A stretch of 64,000 bases of DNA, taken from assembly GCF_024124665.1 (NCBI RefSeq), contig NZ_JAMXSB010000016.1:106647-170646 (forward strand), given 5' to 3'. Shown piece by piece: positions 18,174 to 26,850 of the stretch (positions are counted from its first letter, which is position 1; every line of letters starts with the position of its first letter). Both the position numbers and the translations under genes were made by a program. Below the pieces are notes generated by a model. The model was not told the DNA's origin and made no database searches. It saw only the letters and a list, made by a program, of their open reading frames with translations. Origin of the DNA: Pleionea sp. CnH1-48. Lineage in GTDB: Bacteria; Pseudomonadota; Gammaproteobacteria; Enterobacterales; Kangiellaceae.

Positions 18174-19001
18174 TCAGTCTAACTCCTTGAAATAACTAGA
18201 CTTTATAAACTCACTCCAGCCACCAGCATAAACCCCTACTGAACCCACTCCAGCAAGCAATTGCGACAATATATTCACTAATGCCGTCACCCCCGAGCCA
18301 CAATAGTTAATAATATTACCGCTACGAGATATTTTATGCTGCCAATGAGCATTATGCCAATTTGGCGGACGAAAAAGTCCGGATTCATCTAAACAATCTA
18401 GCCAGACACTGTTGCTGGCATTGGGAATGTGTCCTGCAATGGGATCGATTGGTTCTTCTTCTCCAGCAAAACGTTTGGCTTCTCGAGCGTCTACAAGGTT
18501 GATATCACCAGCCTGACTTTCCATGACTTGTTTAAGTGAATAGATAGGAAGATCTATAGAGATTGAGGTCAGGGCACCAGAAGGCGTTGGTGCCGTCTCA
18601 CTGGTTTGTTGCCATCGATTCCAGCCACCGTTAAGCAACCGAACTCGATGGAATCCATGGAGATGGAGCAACCACCAGGCTCTCGCGGCATGGGCCAAAC
18701 ATCCCTGATCGTAACAAACTATCTGACTGTCTGGAGTCAGTTCCAGTTGGTTCGCCCATTGTCGAAAAGCCTCTTCGCTTGGCAAAGGATGACGTCCACT
18801 TTGAGCTGTAATAGGCCCCGATAGATGGTGATCGAGGTGAACGTAATGTGCATCAGCAATATGAGCTTGCTGATGTTCTCGCTGTCCCCATTCCGTATCT
18901 TGCAGAGAGAATCGACAGTCCAGTAACACCAGATCATTTGACGGTTGTTTTAGTAAGAAGCGGAGTTGTTCTGCTTCAATAAAAAGTTGTTCCCATTGCA
19001 T
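18174..19001 (-). CDS. sseA: sulfurtransferase with two rhodanese domains
   Basis: A 275-aa tandem-rhodanese protein. The N-terminal, non-catalytic domain contains VLLDCRF and SGRHPLPSEEAF. The C-terminal domain carries the active-site loop CGSGVTA (Cys234), the form typical of 3-mercaptopyruvate sulfurtransferases rather than thiosulfate-specific rhodaneses (CRKGVTA). It transfers sulfur from 3-mercaptopyruvate or thiosulfate to thiol acceptors or cyanide. The gene stands alone, with 170 bases of promoter region on the left of the peptidase gene that is transcribed away from it. The symbol rests on the active-site motif. Confidence 0.85.
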   Translation of the reverse strand: MQWEQLFIEAEQLRFLLKQPSNDLVLLDCRFSLQDTEWGQREHQQAHIADAHYVHLDHHLSGPITAQSGRHPLPSEEAFRQWANQLELTPDSQIVCYDQGCLAHAARAWWLLHLHGFHRVRLLNGGWNRWQQTSETAPTPSGALTSISIDLPIYSLKQVMESQAGDINLVDAREAKRFAGEEEPIDPIAGHIPNASNSVWLDCLDESGLFRPPNWHNAHWQHKISRSGNIINYCGSGVTALVNILSQLLAGVGSVGVYAGGWSEFIKSSYFKELD

Positions 19002-19212
19002 GGCGATGATTCTTTAACTAAAGAGCTTTCGATGAATTCTAAATATTACTTGAGCGAGCGAAGTGTCACAAGGTCGATTCTTACGAAGTGGTTTGTGCGT
19101 TAGAAGTTTATCGTTTTCTATGATTTTTTTGAAAAATGTTTATTGACTGATGAGAGAACTGAAAAGGAGACGGCACTAAAAGAAAAAATGGATGCAATCA
19201 GAGGATATCAAA

Positions 19213-20133
19213 ATGATTATGCAAACTCAGCGTTTAACTTTACCTGACCTACCTCGCCCTGTCGGCACCGGATGGCTTCGGTCACCACCGGACATGCGAG
19301 ATTACCATGTTAAGCACGACTCCATTAAACCAGCATTAACGACTCTCGGGTTATCGAAGAAACAAGACAAAATCGTTCTGCCTGACAATATGGATTTATC
19401 TGATTGGTGCTCTCCCATAGAAGACCAGGGGCAAATTGGTTCTTGTACTGCTCAAGCCGCTGTAGGGATTGCTGAGTATTTTCAAAATAGAGTCTTTGGT
19501 CAGTATACGGAAGGTTCTCGACTTTTTGTTTATAAAACGACGCGAAAGCTAATGGGGTGGGAAGGCGACACTGGCGCTTTTATGCGTAGTGCGATGGGTG
19601 CTTTAAGATTATGTGGTATCGCGCCAGAAAAATATTGGCAATACACCGACGACCCCATCTTGTTTGATGAAGAACCTCCTGCATTTGTTTATTCAGTTGC
19701 TGATAATTTTGAAGCGACTCATTATTTCTGTCATGACCCCATTAGGTTATCGATTAGCAAAGATGAAGTACTTAATAGCGTTAAGTCATTTATTGCGTCT
19801 GGTGTTCCTTCCATGTTTGGTTTCTGGATTTTTGATTCGTTTTATGAGTCCGAACGCCCTGGTGACATTCCAATGCCTGGAATCTACGAGCGTAATCAGG
19901 GTGGTCATGCGGTTGTAGCGATTGGATACGATGATGATTACGAAATCGTTAACACTTTTAATAATCAGAAAACTAAGGGAGCTATTAAAATAAGAAACTC
20001 GTGGGGTGAAAGCTGGGGGAATCAAGGATATGGATGGTTGCCTTATGATTATGTACTGGCTGGTTTAGCGGATGAGTTCTGGTCTCTATTCGATATGGAC
20101 TGGATCGACACAGACGAGTTTGGTTTGGAATAG
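19213..20133 (+). CDS. papain-like (C1 family) cysteine peptidase
   Basis: A C1-type peptidase domain without a typical propeptide. Catalytic residues are visible: oxyanion Gln and active Cys in EDQGQIGSCTAQ (Gln72, Cys78), His in GGHAVVAIGYDDD (His232), and Asn in IKIRNSWGESWG (Asn262). No signal peptide is evident, so the location is uncertain. AGAGGA at 19199-19204 suits the ATG at 19213; an in-frame ATG at 19192 is the alternative but has no nearby ribosome site. It is followed at 25 bases by a lipoprotein gene and then a small gene, which look like one operon. Bacterial C1 peptidases of this kind are poorly characterised. Confidence 0.9.
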   Translation: MIMQTQRLTLPDLPRPVGTGWLRSPPDMRDYHVKHDSIKPALTTLGLSKKQDKIVLPDNMDLSDWCSPIEDQGQIGSCTAQAAVGIAEYFQNRVFGQYTEGSRLFVYKTTRKLMGWEGDTGAFMRSAMGALRLCGIAPEKYWQYTDDPILFDEEPPAFVYSVADNFEATHYFCHDPIRLSISKDEVLNSVKSFIASGVPSMFGFWIFDSFYESERPGDIPMPGIYERNQGGHAVVAIGYDDDYEIVNTFNNQKTKGAIKIRNSWGESWGNQGYGWLPYDYVLAGLADEFWSLFDMDWIDTDEFGLE

Positions 20134-20158
20134 TTCATCTATTGATAAGGAGTTTATT

Positions 20159-20974
20159 ATGAGACCTACGCTAAGAGTTTTATTGAGTTGCATTTTGTTA
20201 GGGAGCTTTTTAAGTGGTTGCTCTCATTTGGATATTGCCAGTCAGAAAACGGTGAAGCATATTGATACTGAAAAAACAGAAAAAGGAGATCTTGAATTAG
20301 TTTCTTTCCCTGCCGAATTGCGAGGAGCTTACGTTTATACGATCAAAGGAAAAGCTGATGGGAAGGATGGTAGGCCTTATAGTGGAAAAGTCATTTGTGC
20401 CGAGCCTTTCGCTGATGTAGCAGTCTCAAGCTCTCTGGACACCACCGCTAAGGCGATTCAAAATTTTACTAGTGAGCTGGGTTCTGGACAAGCTATTGAA
20501 GGGGACGATACTGCATCGAAAACAGCCAAACTAACGAGAGAGAAAACCGCTGAGGCAGGATTAAACGTAATTAATACGATTGTGGCTTTAGAAGGCCGTA
20601 CGCAGTTTGTTCTACTGGCTAGAGAGATGCTTTATCGAACCTGCGAAGCCGCTGCCAATGGTTTTATGGATAAAGACAAAGTTGTGGCTCAACACGAACT
20701 AGTTGTTAAAGCGTTAACCGATATGATTGATAGCCAAAATCGACAGGCTGAAGTTAAAGCTGTTGAAGCGAAAGCTGAGACAGTGAAAGCCTTCATAAGT
20801 TCAGGTAAAGAAGTTGATGAAAAAGTATTGAAAGACATCTTTGAGAACAATAACTTTATGCAACAACTGTATTTAGAAAGCTATGAAACATGTGTCAGTG
20901 ATGCGAAAGATAATACCGACAAGATTAAGCAGTGCAGGGACGAAACAATTAAGAATATGCAATTACTAAAGTGA
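20159..20974 (+). CDS. lipoprotein of unknown function
   Basis: Starts at an ATG preceded by AAGGAG and has a clear lipoprotein signal (LLSCILLGSFLSGCSHLD; Cys22). The 271-aa protein is mostly helical with Lys/Glu/Ala-rich stretches near 195-225 (AEVKAVEAKAETVKAF), likely a coiled coil. I recognise no catalytic motif. It follows the C1 peptidase gene closely and precedes a 66-codon gene by 8 bases, so the three may act together at the envelope. Function is unknown. Confidence 0.8.
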   Translation: MRPTLRVLLSCILLGSFLSGCSHLDIASQKTVKHIDTEKTEKGDLELVSFPAELRGAYVYTIKGKADGKDGRPYSGKVICAEPFADVAVSSSLDTTAKAIQNFTSELGSGQAIEGDDTASKTAKLTREKTAEAGLNVINTIVALEGRTQFVLLAREMLYRTCEAAANGFMDKDKVVAQHELVVKALTDMIDSQNRQAEVKAVEAKAETVKAFISSGKEVDEKVLKDIFENNNFMQQLYLESYETCVSDAKDNTDKIKQCRDETIKNMQLLK

Positions 20975-20982
20975 GGTGAGTT

Positions 20983-21183
20983 ATGGACTCCAGTTATTTT
21001 CGACTTATTAAGAAGGTATTTAAAAGTGGTAAGCCTTTCTATACCTTATTTGGAAATCAAATGGTACAGGCTAAAATTAAAGGCTTACATCAAGACTATG
21101 TTATTTTAGCCTGCCAATATAATAACAAACCCTTGGAGGTTCATTGCCATATCAGTCAGGTTGAAATTTTACGTCAGCCTTAG
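20983..21183 (+). CDS. small basic protein of unknown function
   Basis: A 66-aa frame with a good ribosome site (GAGGTGAG) 8 bases after the lipoprotein stop. Composition is basic and includes short beta-like stretches (VQAKIKGLHQDYVILAC, about 28-44); there is no signal peptide. The close spacing and coding-like composition argue that it is the third gene of the peptidase/lipoprotein operon. No family recognised. Confidence 0.6.
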   Translation: MDSSYFRLIKKVFKSGKPFYTLFGNQMVQAKIKGLHQDYVILACQYNNKPLEVHCHISQVEILRQP

Positions 21184-21205
21184 CTGGTTGAGTCTTAATT
21201 TATGG

Positions 21206-21922
21206 TTAGCTAGAAGGCAAATCAAGCAACAATGAAGCCTTTTCTTCAAAATCAAAGTCGCAATCCAGCTCTGGCGATTGAACAAAGCGCATAAACTCTT
21301 GACTATCAGGGTGTCGCAAAACCAGCTGCCACGCATGCAACATTAAACGTGGAGCAGGATCATTGTCGATACCATAAAAGTTGCACCCCACCATTGGGTA
21401 GCCTAACAGCTGCGCATGAATGCGCAGCTGGTGTGAGCGCCCTGTGTAAGGGAAAAACTGAATCAGGGTTTGATGGTTGGGCAACAAAGCCAGTCGCCGA
21501 TAATGGGTGACAGCCTGCTTGCCAGTTTCAAAATTGAGCATTTGTAAAGGACGGTTAGGCCAGTCAACCGAAAGTGGTAAATCAATCGTTCCAGCTTCGT
21601 GAGACAGGTGTCCATGAACAATCGCGACGTAAGACTTCTTCGGGATGCGCTTTTCAAACTGAATACTTAAGTGTCTTTGTGCTGCTTTGGTACGAGCAAA
21701 AATAATAACGCCCGATGTTGCGACATCCAGACGATGAATCAAATAAATGTCACCGCATTGTTTAATCAGATAATCGTAAAGATTGGTTTTGAACTTAGGA
21801 TTTTTGCTCGAAACACTCGGCAAACCTGGAGGCTTGTTAACAACCAATAGAGTGTCATCAGAGTAGATGGTGAGAGCATCCAGATCCAGATCGCTCTCAC
21901 CATATAAAAAATGTTCAGCCAT
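21206..21922 (-). CDS. RluA-family pseudouridine synthase
   Basis: A 238-aa RNA pseudouridine synthase. The catalytic motif is YLIHRLDVATSGVIIFAR (about 60-77) with the conserved HRLD Asp. The N-terminal IYSDDTLLVVNKPPGLPSV, the middle KSYVAIVHG and the C-terminal TGRSHQLRIHAQLLGYPMVG all fit the RluA/RluC/RluD family. It lacks an S4 domain, so it is closest to RluA in build, but the target base (tRNA or 23S rRNA) cannot be assigned from sequence alone. Its ATG overlaps the cmoB stop by one base (TAATG), placing it in an operon with two tRNA-wobble modification genes. Confidence 0.9.
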   Translation of the reverse strand: MAEHFLYGESDLDLDALTIYSDDTLLVVNKPPGLPSVSSKNPKFKTNLYDYLIKQCGDIYLIHRLDVATSGVIIFARTKAAQRHLSIQFEKRIPKKSYVAIVHGHLSHEAGTIDLPLSVDWPNRPLQMLNFETGKQAVTHYRRLALLPNHQTLIQFFPYTGRSHQLRIHAQLLGYPMVGCNFYGIDNDPAPRLMLHAWQLVLRHPDSQEFMRFVQSPELDCDFDFEEKASLLLDLPSS

Positions 21923-22896
21923 TAGACCTCTGCAACAACAACAGCACGCTTAGGTGCAGGATGGCCTTCGATGGTTTTGTTGGAATCATTGGGATCGAGA
22001 TAGTCACTCAAAGAGTGAAATGTCATCCAGTCGGTGGCTCTCTGTTCTTTTTTAGAGGTTTGATTAACATCGACAGTGCGTGGGTTTTTAAAGCCACAAC
22101 GAAGCATCCATTTTTCTAACGCCAGAGAAGAGGGCAGATACCAAACATTACGCATTTGTGCGTAGCGTCCGTCAGGAATAAATACAGTATCTTCATCGCC
22201 ATCGACTACAAGAGTTTCTAATACCACCTGACCACCTTCGCGAGTAAGATTACGCAGATGAATGAGATGATCAATGGGTGAGCGACGGTGATAAAATACG
22301 CCCATGGAAAACACTGTATCGAAGCCTTTGCGCGACATATCTTCTGGCATATATTCAATGCCGACAGGCAACAGGTGAACAGGATGTTCGCCAGCATAAT
22401 GTTTTAGCATTGAAAATTGCATCAAAAACTTTTGGGAGGGATCAATGCCAATCACCTGACGAGCGCCTTCGCCATACATTCGCCAGCAGTGATAGCCATT
22501 GCCGCAACCCACATCCAAAATAATACGATCTTTCAGCGAGTCTAAGTGAGGCAAAACGCGATCCCACTTCCAGTCTGAGCGCCACTCGGTATCAATAAAG
22601 GTATCAAATAATTGATAAGGGCCTTTACGCCAGGGATGCAAATGCATCAACTGTTGCTTCAGCAGCTGGCGTTCAGCTTCACTACCATCAGTTGGCGCAC
22701 CAATAGTGACTGAATCTTTAAAGTCCATTTGGCTAGGCTTTATATCGGGCAATTGCTTGAGTAGCTCTAACCATTCGTTTAACTCACCATGAGTATAATC
22801 CGTAAAGCGACGAGCCATGGCCTGTTGCAAATCGTCTACCCAAAAATGCATTCGACTTTGTCGTAAGTCGTTGTAAAGAGAATCCAACTGAATCAT
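21922..22896 (-). CDS. cmoB: tRNA U34 carboxymethyltransferase
   Basis: A 324-aa protein matching CmoB in length and pattern. It transfers a carboxymethyl group from carboxy-SAM to 5-hydroxyuridine at tRNA wobble position 34, giving cmo5U. The SAM-site motif is IILDVGCGNGYHCWRMYGEG (about 124-143), followed by VIGIDPSQKFLMQF; GVFYHRRSPIDHL and the C-terminal RTTDW-like RATDWMTFHSL segment are also typical. It overlaps cmoA by 4 bases on the upstream side. Confidence 0.96.
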   Translation of the reverse strand: MIQLDSLYNDLRQSRMHFWVDDLQQAMARRFTDYTHGELNEWLELLKQLPDIKPSQMDFKDSVTIGAPTDGSEAERQLLKQQLMHLHPWRKGPYQLFDTFIDTEWRSDWKWDRVLPHLDSLKDRIILDVGCGNGYHCWRMYGEGARQVIGIDPSQKFLMQFSMLKHYAGEHPVHLLPVGIEYMPEDMSRKGFDTVFSMGVFYHRRSPIDHLIHLRNLTREGGQVVLETLVVDGDEDTVFIPDGRYAQMRNVWYLPSSLALEKWMLRCGFKNPRTVDVNQTSKKEQRATDWMTFHSLSDYLDPNDSNKTIEGHPAPKRAVVVAEV

Positions 22897-23624
22897 TTAA
22901 AAGCCATCATTGAACAGAAGTTAAAGTGTTTAAACCAAACATCGACACTTTTAAATCCCATTCCTAACAAACGTTCAGAATGAGTTTCGATGGTTTCTGG
23001 TAGTAGAACATTTTCTAGAGCATTGCGTTTTTGGCTGATCTCTAATTCGCTATAACCGTTCGCACGTTTAAAGTCGTGATGCAAATCAATCAAGGTGTTG
23101 TCGATCGCATCGTCAGAAGCTTTAATTTTTTCTGACAATATGAGTACACCGCCCGGATTCAAACCATCAACTATTTTTTTGATGATCGCATCGCGATTAT
23201 CGACACTGATAAATTGCAAAGTAAAGTTCAATACAACCATAGAAGCATTGGTCAGTGGAATCTCTTGCAAATCACCACAAACCAATTCGACGGGAGTATG
23301 GTGACGGTAGGCATCAATAAATAACTGACTGCGCTCAATCATTGAAGGAGAGTTATCCACACCGATCACTTTGCAGCCGTCTGCTTGAATACCACGGCTC
23401 ATCGCCAGACTGGCGGCGCCCAGTGAGCAGCCCAGATCGTAGCAATGTGTATTCGCTTTCACAAAACGCTGGCTCAGACTTTGAATTCCTTCAATGATGG
23501 TGTCATATCCAGGCACCGAGCGCTGGATCATATCTGGGAAAACGGCAGCCACTCGCGCATCGAATTTAAAAGGCGATGCAGGCTGAGGTGATTGATAAAT
23601 ATTGTCGGTAGACGTCTTCTTCAT
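22893..23624 (-). CDS. cmoA: carboxy-SAM synthase
   Basis: Makes carboxy-S-adenosyl-methionine from SAM and prephenate for CmoB. Diagnostic segments are FKFDARVAAVFPDMIQRSVP near the N-terminus, the motif YDLGCSLGAASLAMSRG, VIGVDNSPSMIERS, and LNFTLQFI. I chose the ATG at 23624 because CmoA proteins begin about 25 residues before the FxFDxxVAxVFPDM motif; the frame is open to 23672 but the added residues have no counterpart. It is the first gene of the cmoA-cmoB-pseudouridine-synthase operon. Confidence 0.96.
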   Translation of the reverse strand: MKKTSTDNIYQSPQPASPFKFDARVAAVFPDMIQRSVPGYDTIIEGIQSLSQRFVKANTHCYDLGCSLGAASLAMSRGIQADGCKVIGVDNSPSMIERSQLFIDAYRHHTPVELVCGDLQEIPLTNASMVVLNFTLQFISVDNRDAIIKKIVDGLNPGGVLILSEKIKASDDAIDNTLIDLHHDFKRANGYSELEISQKRNALENVLLPETIETHSERLLGMGFKSVDVWFKHFNFCSMMAFK

Positions 23625-23712
23625 AGAGCAATAGGCCCTGATAACTATTGAACGCAGATTTTTAGGCGGCATAGCATAGCAAAATTGCTTATTTATCGCA
23701 TCTTTCCTTGCC

Positions 23713-23838
23713 TATGCCCGTCGCCTTTCAAGATGCAGCGTGTCGGCTGCGCGCACTCACCCCAATCACTTAGTAAAGCTAAGCTCAGGGGATTCGCTTG
23801 CTGGCTGCCTATCTGCACCTTGAAATACTTTGGGTATA
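23713..23838. repeat. 126-bp palindromic intergenic repeat
   Basis: Imperfect 26-base terminal inverted repeats: the left end, TAT.CCC....TTTCAAG.TGCAG, is mirrored at the right end (CTGCACCTTGAAA...GGGTATA). A nested palindrome sits in the middle (CCCC...CTTAG...CTAAG...GGGG). No reading frame. The layout resembles ERIC-like repeats scattered between genes in enterobacteria, Vibrio and Shewanella. A partial copy lies near 5694-5714. It sits just upstream of cheY and downstream (minus strand) of nothing, i.e. between two divergent promoters. Confidence 0.8.
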
Positions 23839-23956
23839 TAAAACGACACTAATGGGCTAAGAAAAAGCCATACAAAAAAGAATGAGATTCACGGTTGTTT
23901 TGTGAACTATTTACGCTAAAATGGCCGCCTTTTGCGTTTCCTTTAGGGCTAAGTCT

Positions 23957-24337
23957 ATGAAAATTCTATTAGTTGATGACTTTTCAACCATGCGCCGTAT
24001 TATCAAAAACCTACTCAGAGAAATTGGTTTTGATGATGTTGTAGAAGCCGAAGACGGCAAGCAAGCAATCGCTATGATGCAAAATCACGATGTGGACATG
24101 GTGATTACTGACTGGAACATGCCAGTAATGAGCGGCATCGATTTGCTAAGACATATTCGCACCACCAGGGATTTTAATGAATTACCTGTGCTTATGGTGA
24201 CGGCAGAATCTAAGCGAGAACAAATTGTTGAAGCGGCTCAGGCGGGTGTGAATGGTTATATCGTTAAACCATTTAACGGCCAGACATTACAAGAAAAGAT
24301 AGGAAAAATCTTACAACGCAATGCTCAGCCAGCCTGA
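23957..24337 (+). CDS. cheY: chemotaxis response regulator CheY
   Basis: A 126-aa single receiver domain very like E. coli CheY: ILLVDDFSTMRRIIKNLLRE at the N-terminus, acid pocket Asp7/Asp8, phospho-acceptor Asp52 in ITDWNMPVMSG, switch Thr82 in VTAESK, and Lys104 in IVKPF. In flagellated bacteria phospho-CheY binds FliM to change motor rotation. No other chemotaxis or flagellar gene is nearby, so it is an isolated copy here. I used the ATG at 23957; the frame opens earlier at 23921 but the added residues do not belong to the domain. Confidence 0.92.
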   Translation: MKILLVDDFSTMRRIIKNLLREIGFDDVVEAEDGKQAIAMMQNHDVDMVITDWNMPVMSGIDLLRHIRTTRDFNELPVLMVTAESKREQIVEAAQAGVNGYIVKPFNGQTLQEKIGKILQRNAQPA

Positions 24338-24553
24338 TCAACACCGTAATCCAGGATCTTATATTTTATAATATGAAATATATGTGACAGTTGGATGTCA
24401 CTATTCTTACTCTAACTCATTGAAATGCCTATCGTTATTCTAGTCTCAACCCAATTATTCCGCTTCGTTCTCAAGGCCCTTATTGCTTAACCTGTAACTT
24501 GTTTGGCTATGCTTAAAAACAGGCTCTCCATTTGTCGTATAGGGGGTAAGGCG

Positions 24554-25732
24554 TTGTTTAACTTAAAAATGTTAGTGGTGTGTTGGATTTTTATTTACTG
24601 GCCTATGGTGTCGGTGGCGAATGAGCAGTCATCGCCCCTTAACGAATTTTTTATTGAACCCGACAAGCTCTCTCTCCAAAGTCATCAATTATCCCGCCGT
24701 TATAACCGCGCTATTGTCTTGCTGGATGAAACTCAAGGTGTGAACTGGGCTCAACGCCGTGCTGTGCTTCACGGTATGAAGTTACCTTCGGAGCAGCGTA
24801 CTGATAAATGGTGGCAACGTTATGAACAGGGGCTATTGCAAACGATTCATGCGGGCTTTGCCCTCAAACAACCTGATCACTTAAAGCTACCTTGCATTAT
24901 TTCTGTAGGCTCCAGCTTCGAGCATCATGTAGAACGAGGAGGGTTGGTCGCTGGCCTGTTTGATTACAATTATCACCCTTATTCTGACAAAGCCTCTGAA
25001 TACGAAAAGATGGTATTGCTGCACGAAATTGGCCATTGTTTCGAAAATTATGATGATGTGTATGCAGAAGCTTATGCGGATGTGTTTGCCTACCTGGTTT
25101 TAAATATGGAACATCAGGCAAGTGAGTTTTTAGAGCGTCAAACCTCTATGCGCACTATGGAGTTGCTAGAAGGAGACTCACTGCACTACAGTGCTCATGC
25201 GTTAAATCTTGTTAAAGAGCATAAAGCTAATAAGCCCGACTCCATTGCCCGTGCTTCCAAGATCGCTCACGATATGATTCAGACGATGATCACCGCAGTA
25301 AAAAAAGATTTAAAAGCGAATCGTTGGTTCGCAGAATTCACACAAAATCAATTACAAATAAAGTTGGTGGATTATCAAATTAATCGACTGATCGATAAAG
25401 TGGATGATTATTCCGAAGCTCGAAGAGATTACCTCACCGAAGCTCGTGTTGATTTGATTAAGCGTCGTGTTGAGTTAGAGCAGTTTACTCAGATGTATAA
25501 AAACTATCGAGCTGAGATGGTGCAGCAAGTAGTAGAGCAGATGTATCGCGAACGTGAAACGCGCGGTGATCTTTATAATGAAGTTGAAATCAGCGCATTC
25601 CGTAATGACGTAGAAACTTTGCTTAATACTGTTGACCCAGAGCAAACAATACTCAGTCAGTTTATTACCGAGAAGCTTAATGATGAACAATGGATGAAGC
25701 TGATTACTGATATGGTGGCGGCCAATTTTTGA
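24554..25732 (+). CDS. secreted HExxH metallopeptidase-like protein
   Basis: After a signal peptide the protein contains MVLLHEIGHCFEN (HEIGH about 157-161), followed 11 residues later by AEAYADVFAYLV. HExxH plus a downstream Glu in an EAYAD helix is the zinc ligand layout of gluzincin-type metallopeptidases. The C-terminal half (about 215-370) is long, charged and helical, probably a coiled coil, without a recognised domain. AGGGGG at 24541-24546 sits 7 bases before a TTG at 24554, giving MFNLKMLVVCWIFIYW as signal; a TTG at 24503 or ATG at 24509 are alternatives. I cannot name a family. Confidence 0.75.
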   Translation: MFNLKMLVVCWIFIYWPMVSVANEQSSPLNEFFIEPDKLSLQSHQLSRRYNRAIVLLDETQGVNWAQRRAVLHGMKLPSEQRTDKWWQRYEQGLLQTIHAGFALKQPDHLKLPCIISVGSSFEHHVERGGLVAGLFDYNYHPYSDKASEYEKMVLLHEIGHCFENYDDVYAEAYADVFAYLVLNMEHQASEFLERQTSMRTMELLEGDSLHYSAHALNLVKEHKANKPDSIARASKIAHDMIQTMITAVKKDLKANRWFAEFTQNQLQIKLVDYQINRLIDKVDDYSEARRDYLTEARVDLIKRRVELEQFTQMYKNYRAEMVQQVVEQMYRERETRGDLYNEVEISAFRNDVETLLNTVDPEQTILSQFITEKLNDEQWMKLITDMVAANF

Positions 25733-25754
25733 TATCGCTGTAGTCTGGCTAAAT

Positions 25755-25782
25755 TAAGAGGCTGCCTTATGACAGCCTCTTA
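25755..25782. terminator. hairpin between convergent genes
   Basis: TAAGAGGCTG pairs perfectly with CAGCCTCTTA around an 8-base loop, in the 56-base gap between the metallopeptidase-like gene and pepE, which converge. The following T-run is short (TGCGTTTT), so termination strength is uncertain. Confidence 0.65.
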
Positions 25783-25788
25783 TGCGTT

Positions 25789-26511
25789 TTATAGCAAGTC
25801 TTCTGCGATTAAAAATTGTAAGTCTTGTGTGGCGTCTAACTCATACTGTTTGTCTTTCTCAAAAATAACGGCTGGATGATCGCCGACCAAACTCACTTTG
25901 TCATCATTGAGTTTTAGCCCTGTTCCTTCTCTTAGACCGATCACTCGAGCATCCGGGTTAACGGTTAAAAATTCTTCTAAACGTTGTGCTCGTGTTTCAC
26001 CATTAAAACCGGGCGGGTGCTTGTCTAAATAATGTGGATTGATCTGGCAAGGTACCAGATGCAAGGCATGGAAAGAGGGCGGCTGAATAATCGGCATATC
26101 ATTAGTCGTCATAATGGTAGGCGCGGCGATGTTAGAGCCCGCACTCCAGCCAATGTAAGGTTTACCTTTTAATACTTGCTCGCGAATAAGTCCTAACAAG
26201 TCAAACTGATATAACTGATGCAATAGGTGGAAAGTGTTGCCACCACCAACCACAATGCCTGCTGAATCCTTAATCGCTTGCTCGGGGTTATCTACGGTAT
26301 GAATGGACTGGATATTGTAACCCGCATCAACAAAAGGTTTTTTGACTAAGGCTTCATAATCGTCATAGCCAACGGATACCCCTGCAAAAGGTATAAAAAG
26401 TAATGTATTTTCCTGGGGGCCCAGAAACTCTTTGATATGCACCATGGCATGTTCCAGATAACCACCGTTTTCATAACGCGAGCTGCTCAGGAGCAACAAA
26501 TTGGCAGACAT
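25789..26511 (-). CDS. pepE: dipeptidase E (alpha-aspartyl dipeptidase)
   Basis: A 240-aa cytoplasmic serine peptidase of family S51 that cleaves dipeptides with N-terminal Asp. The nucleophile is Ser123 in YIGWSAGSNIAAP; Asp138 and His160 (NPHYLD) line up with the E. coli triad shifted by three residues. The VVGGGNTFHLLHQLY loop is also typical. Single gene; a ribosome site (GAGGAT) precedes the ATG. Confidence 0.94.
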   Translation of the reverse strand: MSANLLLLSSSRYENGGYLEHAMVHIKEFLGPQENTLLFIPFAGVSVGYDDYEALVKKPFVDAGYNIQSIHTVDNPEQAIKDSAGIVVGGGNTFHLLHQLYQFDLLGLIREQVLKGKPYIGWSAGSNIAAPTIMTTNDMPIIQPPSFHALHLVPCQINPHYLDKHPPGFNGETRAQRLEEFLTVNPDARVIGLREGTGLKLNDDKVSLVGDHPAVIFEKDKQYELDATQDLQFLIAEDLL

Positions 26512-26850
26512 AAATAAGTATCCTCTCAGTTTTTAATACAGCAACAAGATGATGTTTTAACTCTCCAACACTCATACAGGTGACAACTTAACTTCGTTGT
26601 TTACTTTCAAGCCTGACGGCCATTGTGTTTGGTTGAAAAGTAATCAGTCTATTGCAAATAATCCTCTTTAATATTTTAACCAAATCACCACATAACAGCG
26701 ACTCTAAGTTCATAAGTTTATTGAGATATTGTAAATGTTTATGAATCAAGGCCCTTGAGACTCCAGCCATTAACTGGCGACTTTTGCTAGGAATCTGTTT
26801 GATTGATGTGGTAAATTGTGCGCCATTTATTTGTAGCGGTTAAGGTTTTT

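Noticed and set aside
26588..26770. 60-codon minus-strand frame upstream of the beta-synthase gene
   Set aside because: No ribosome site, no family features, and it lies in the promoter region.
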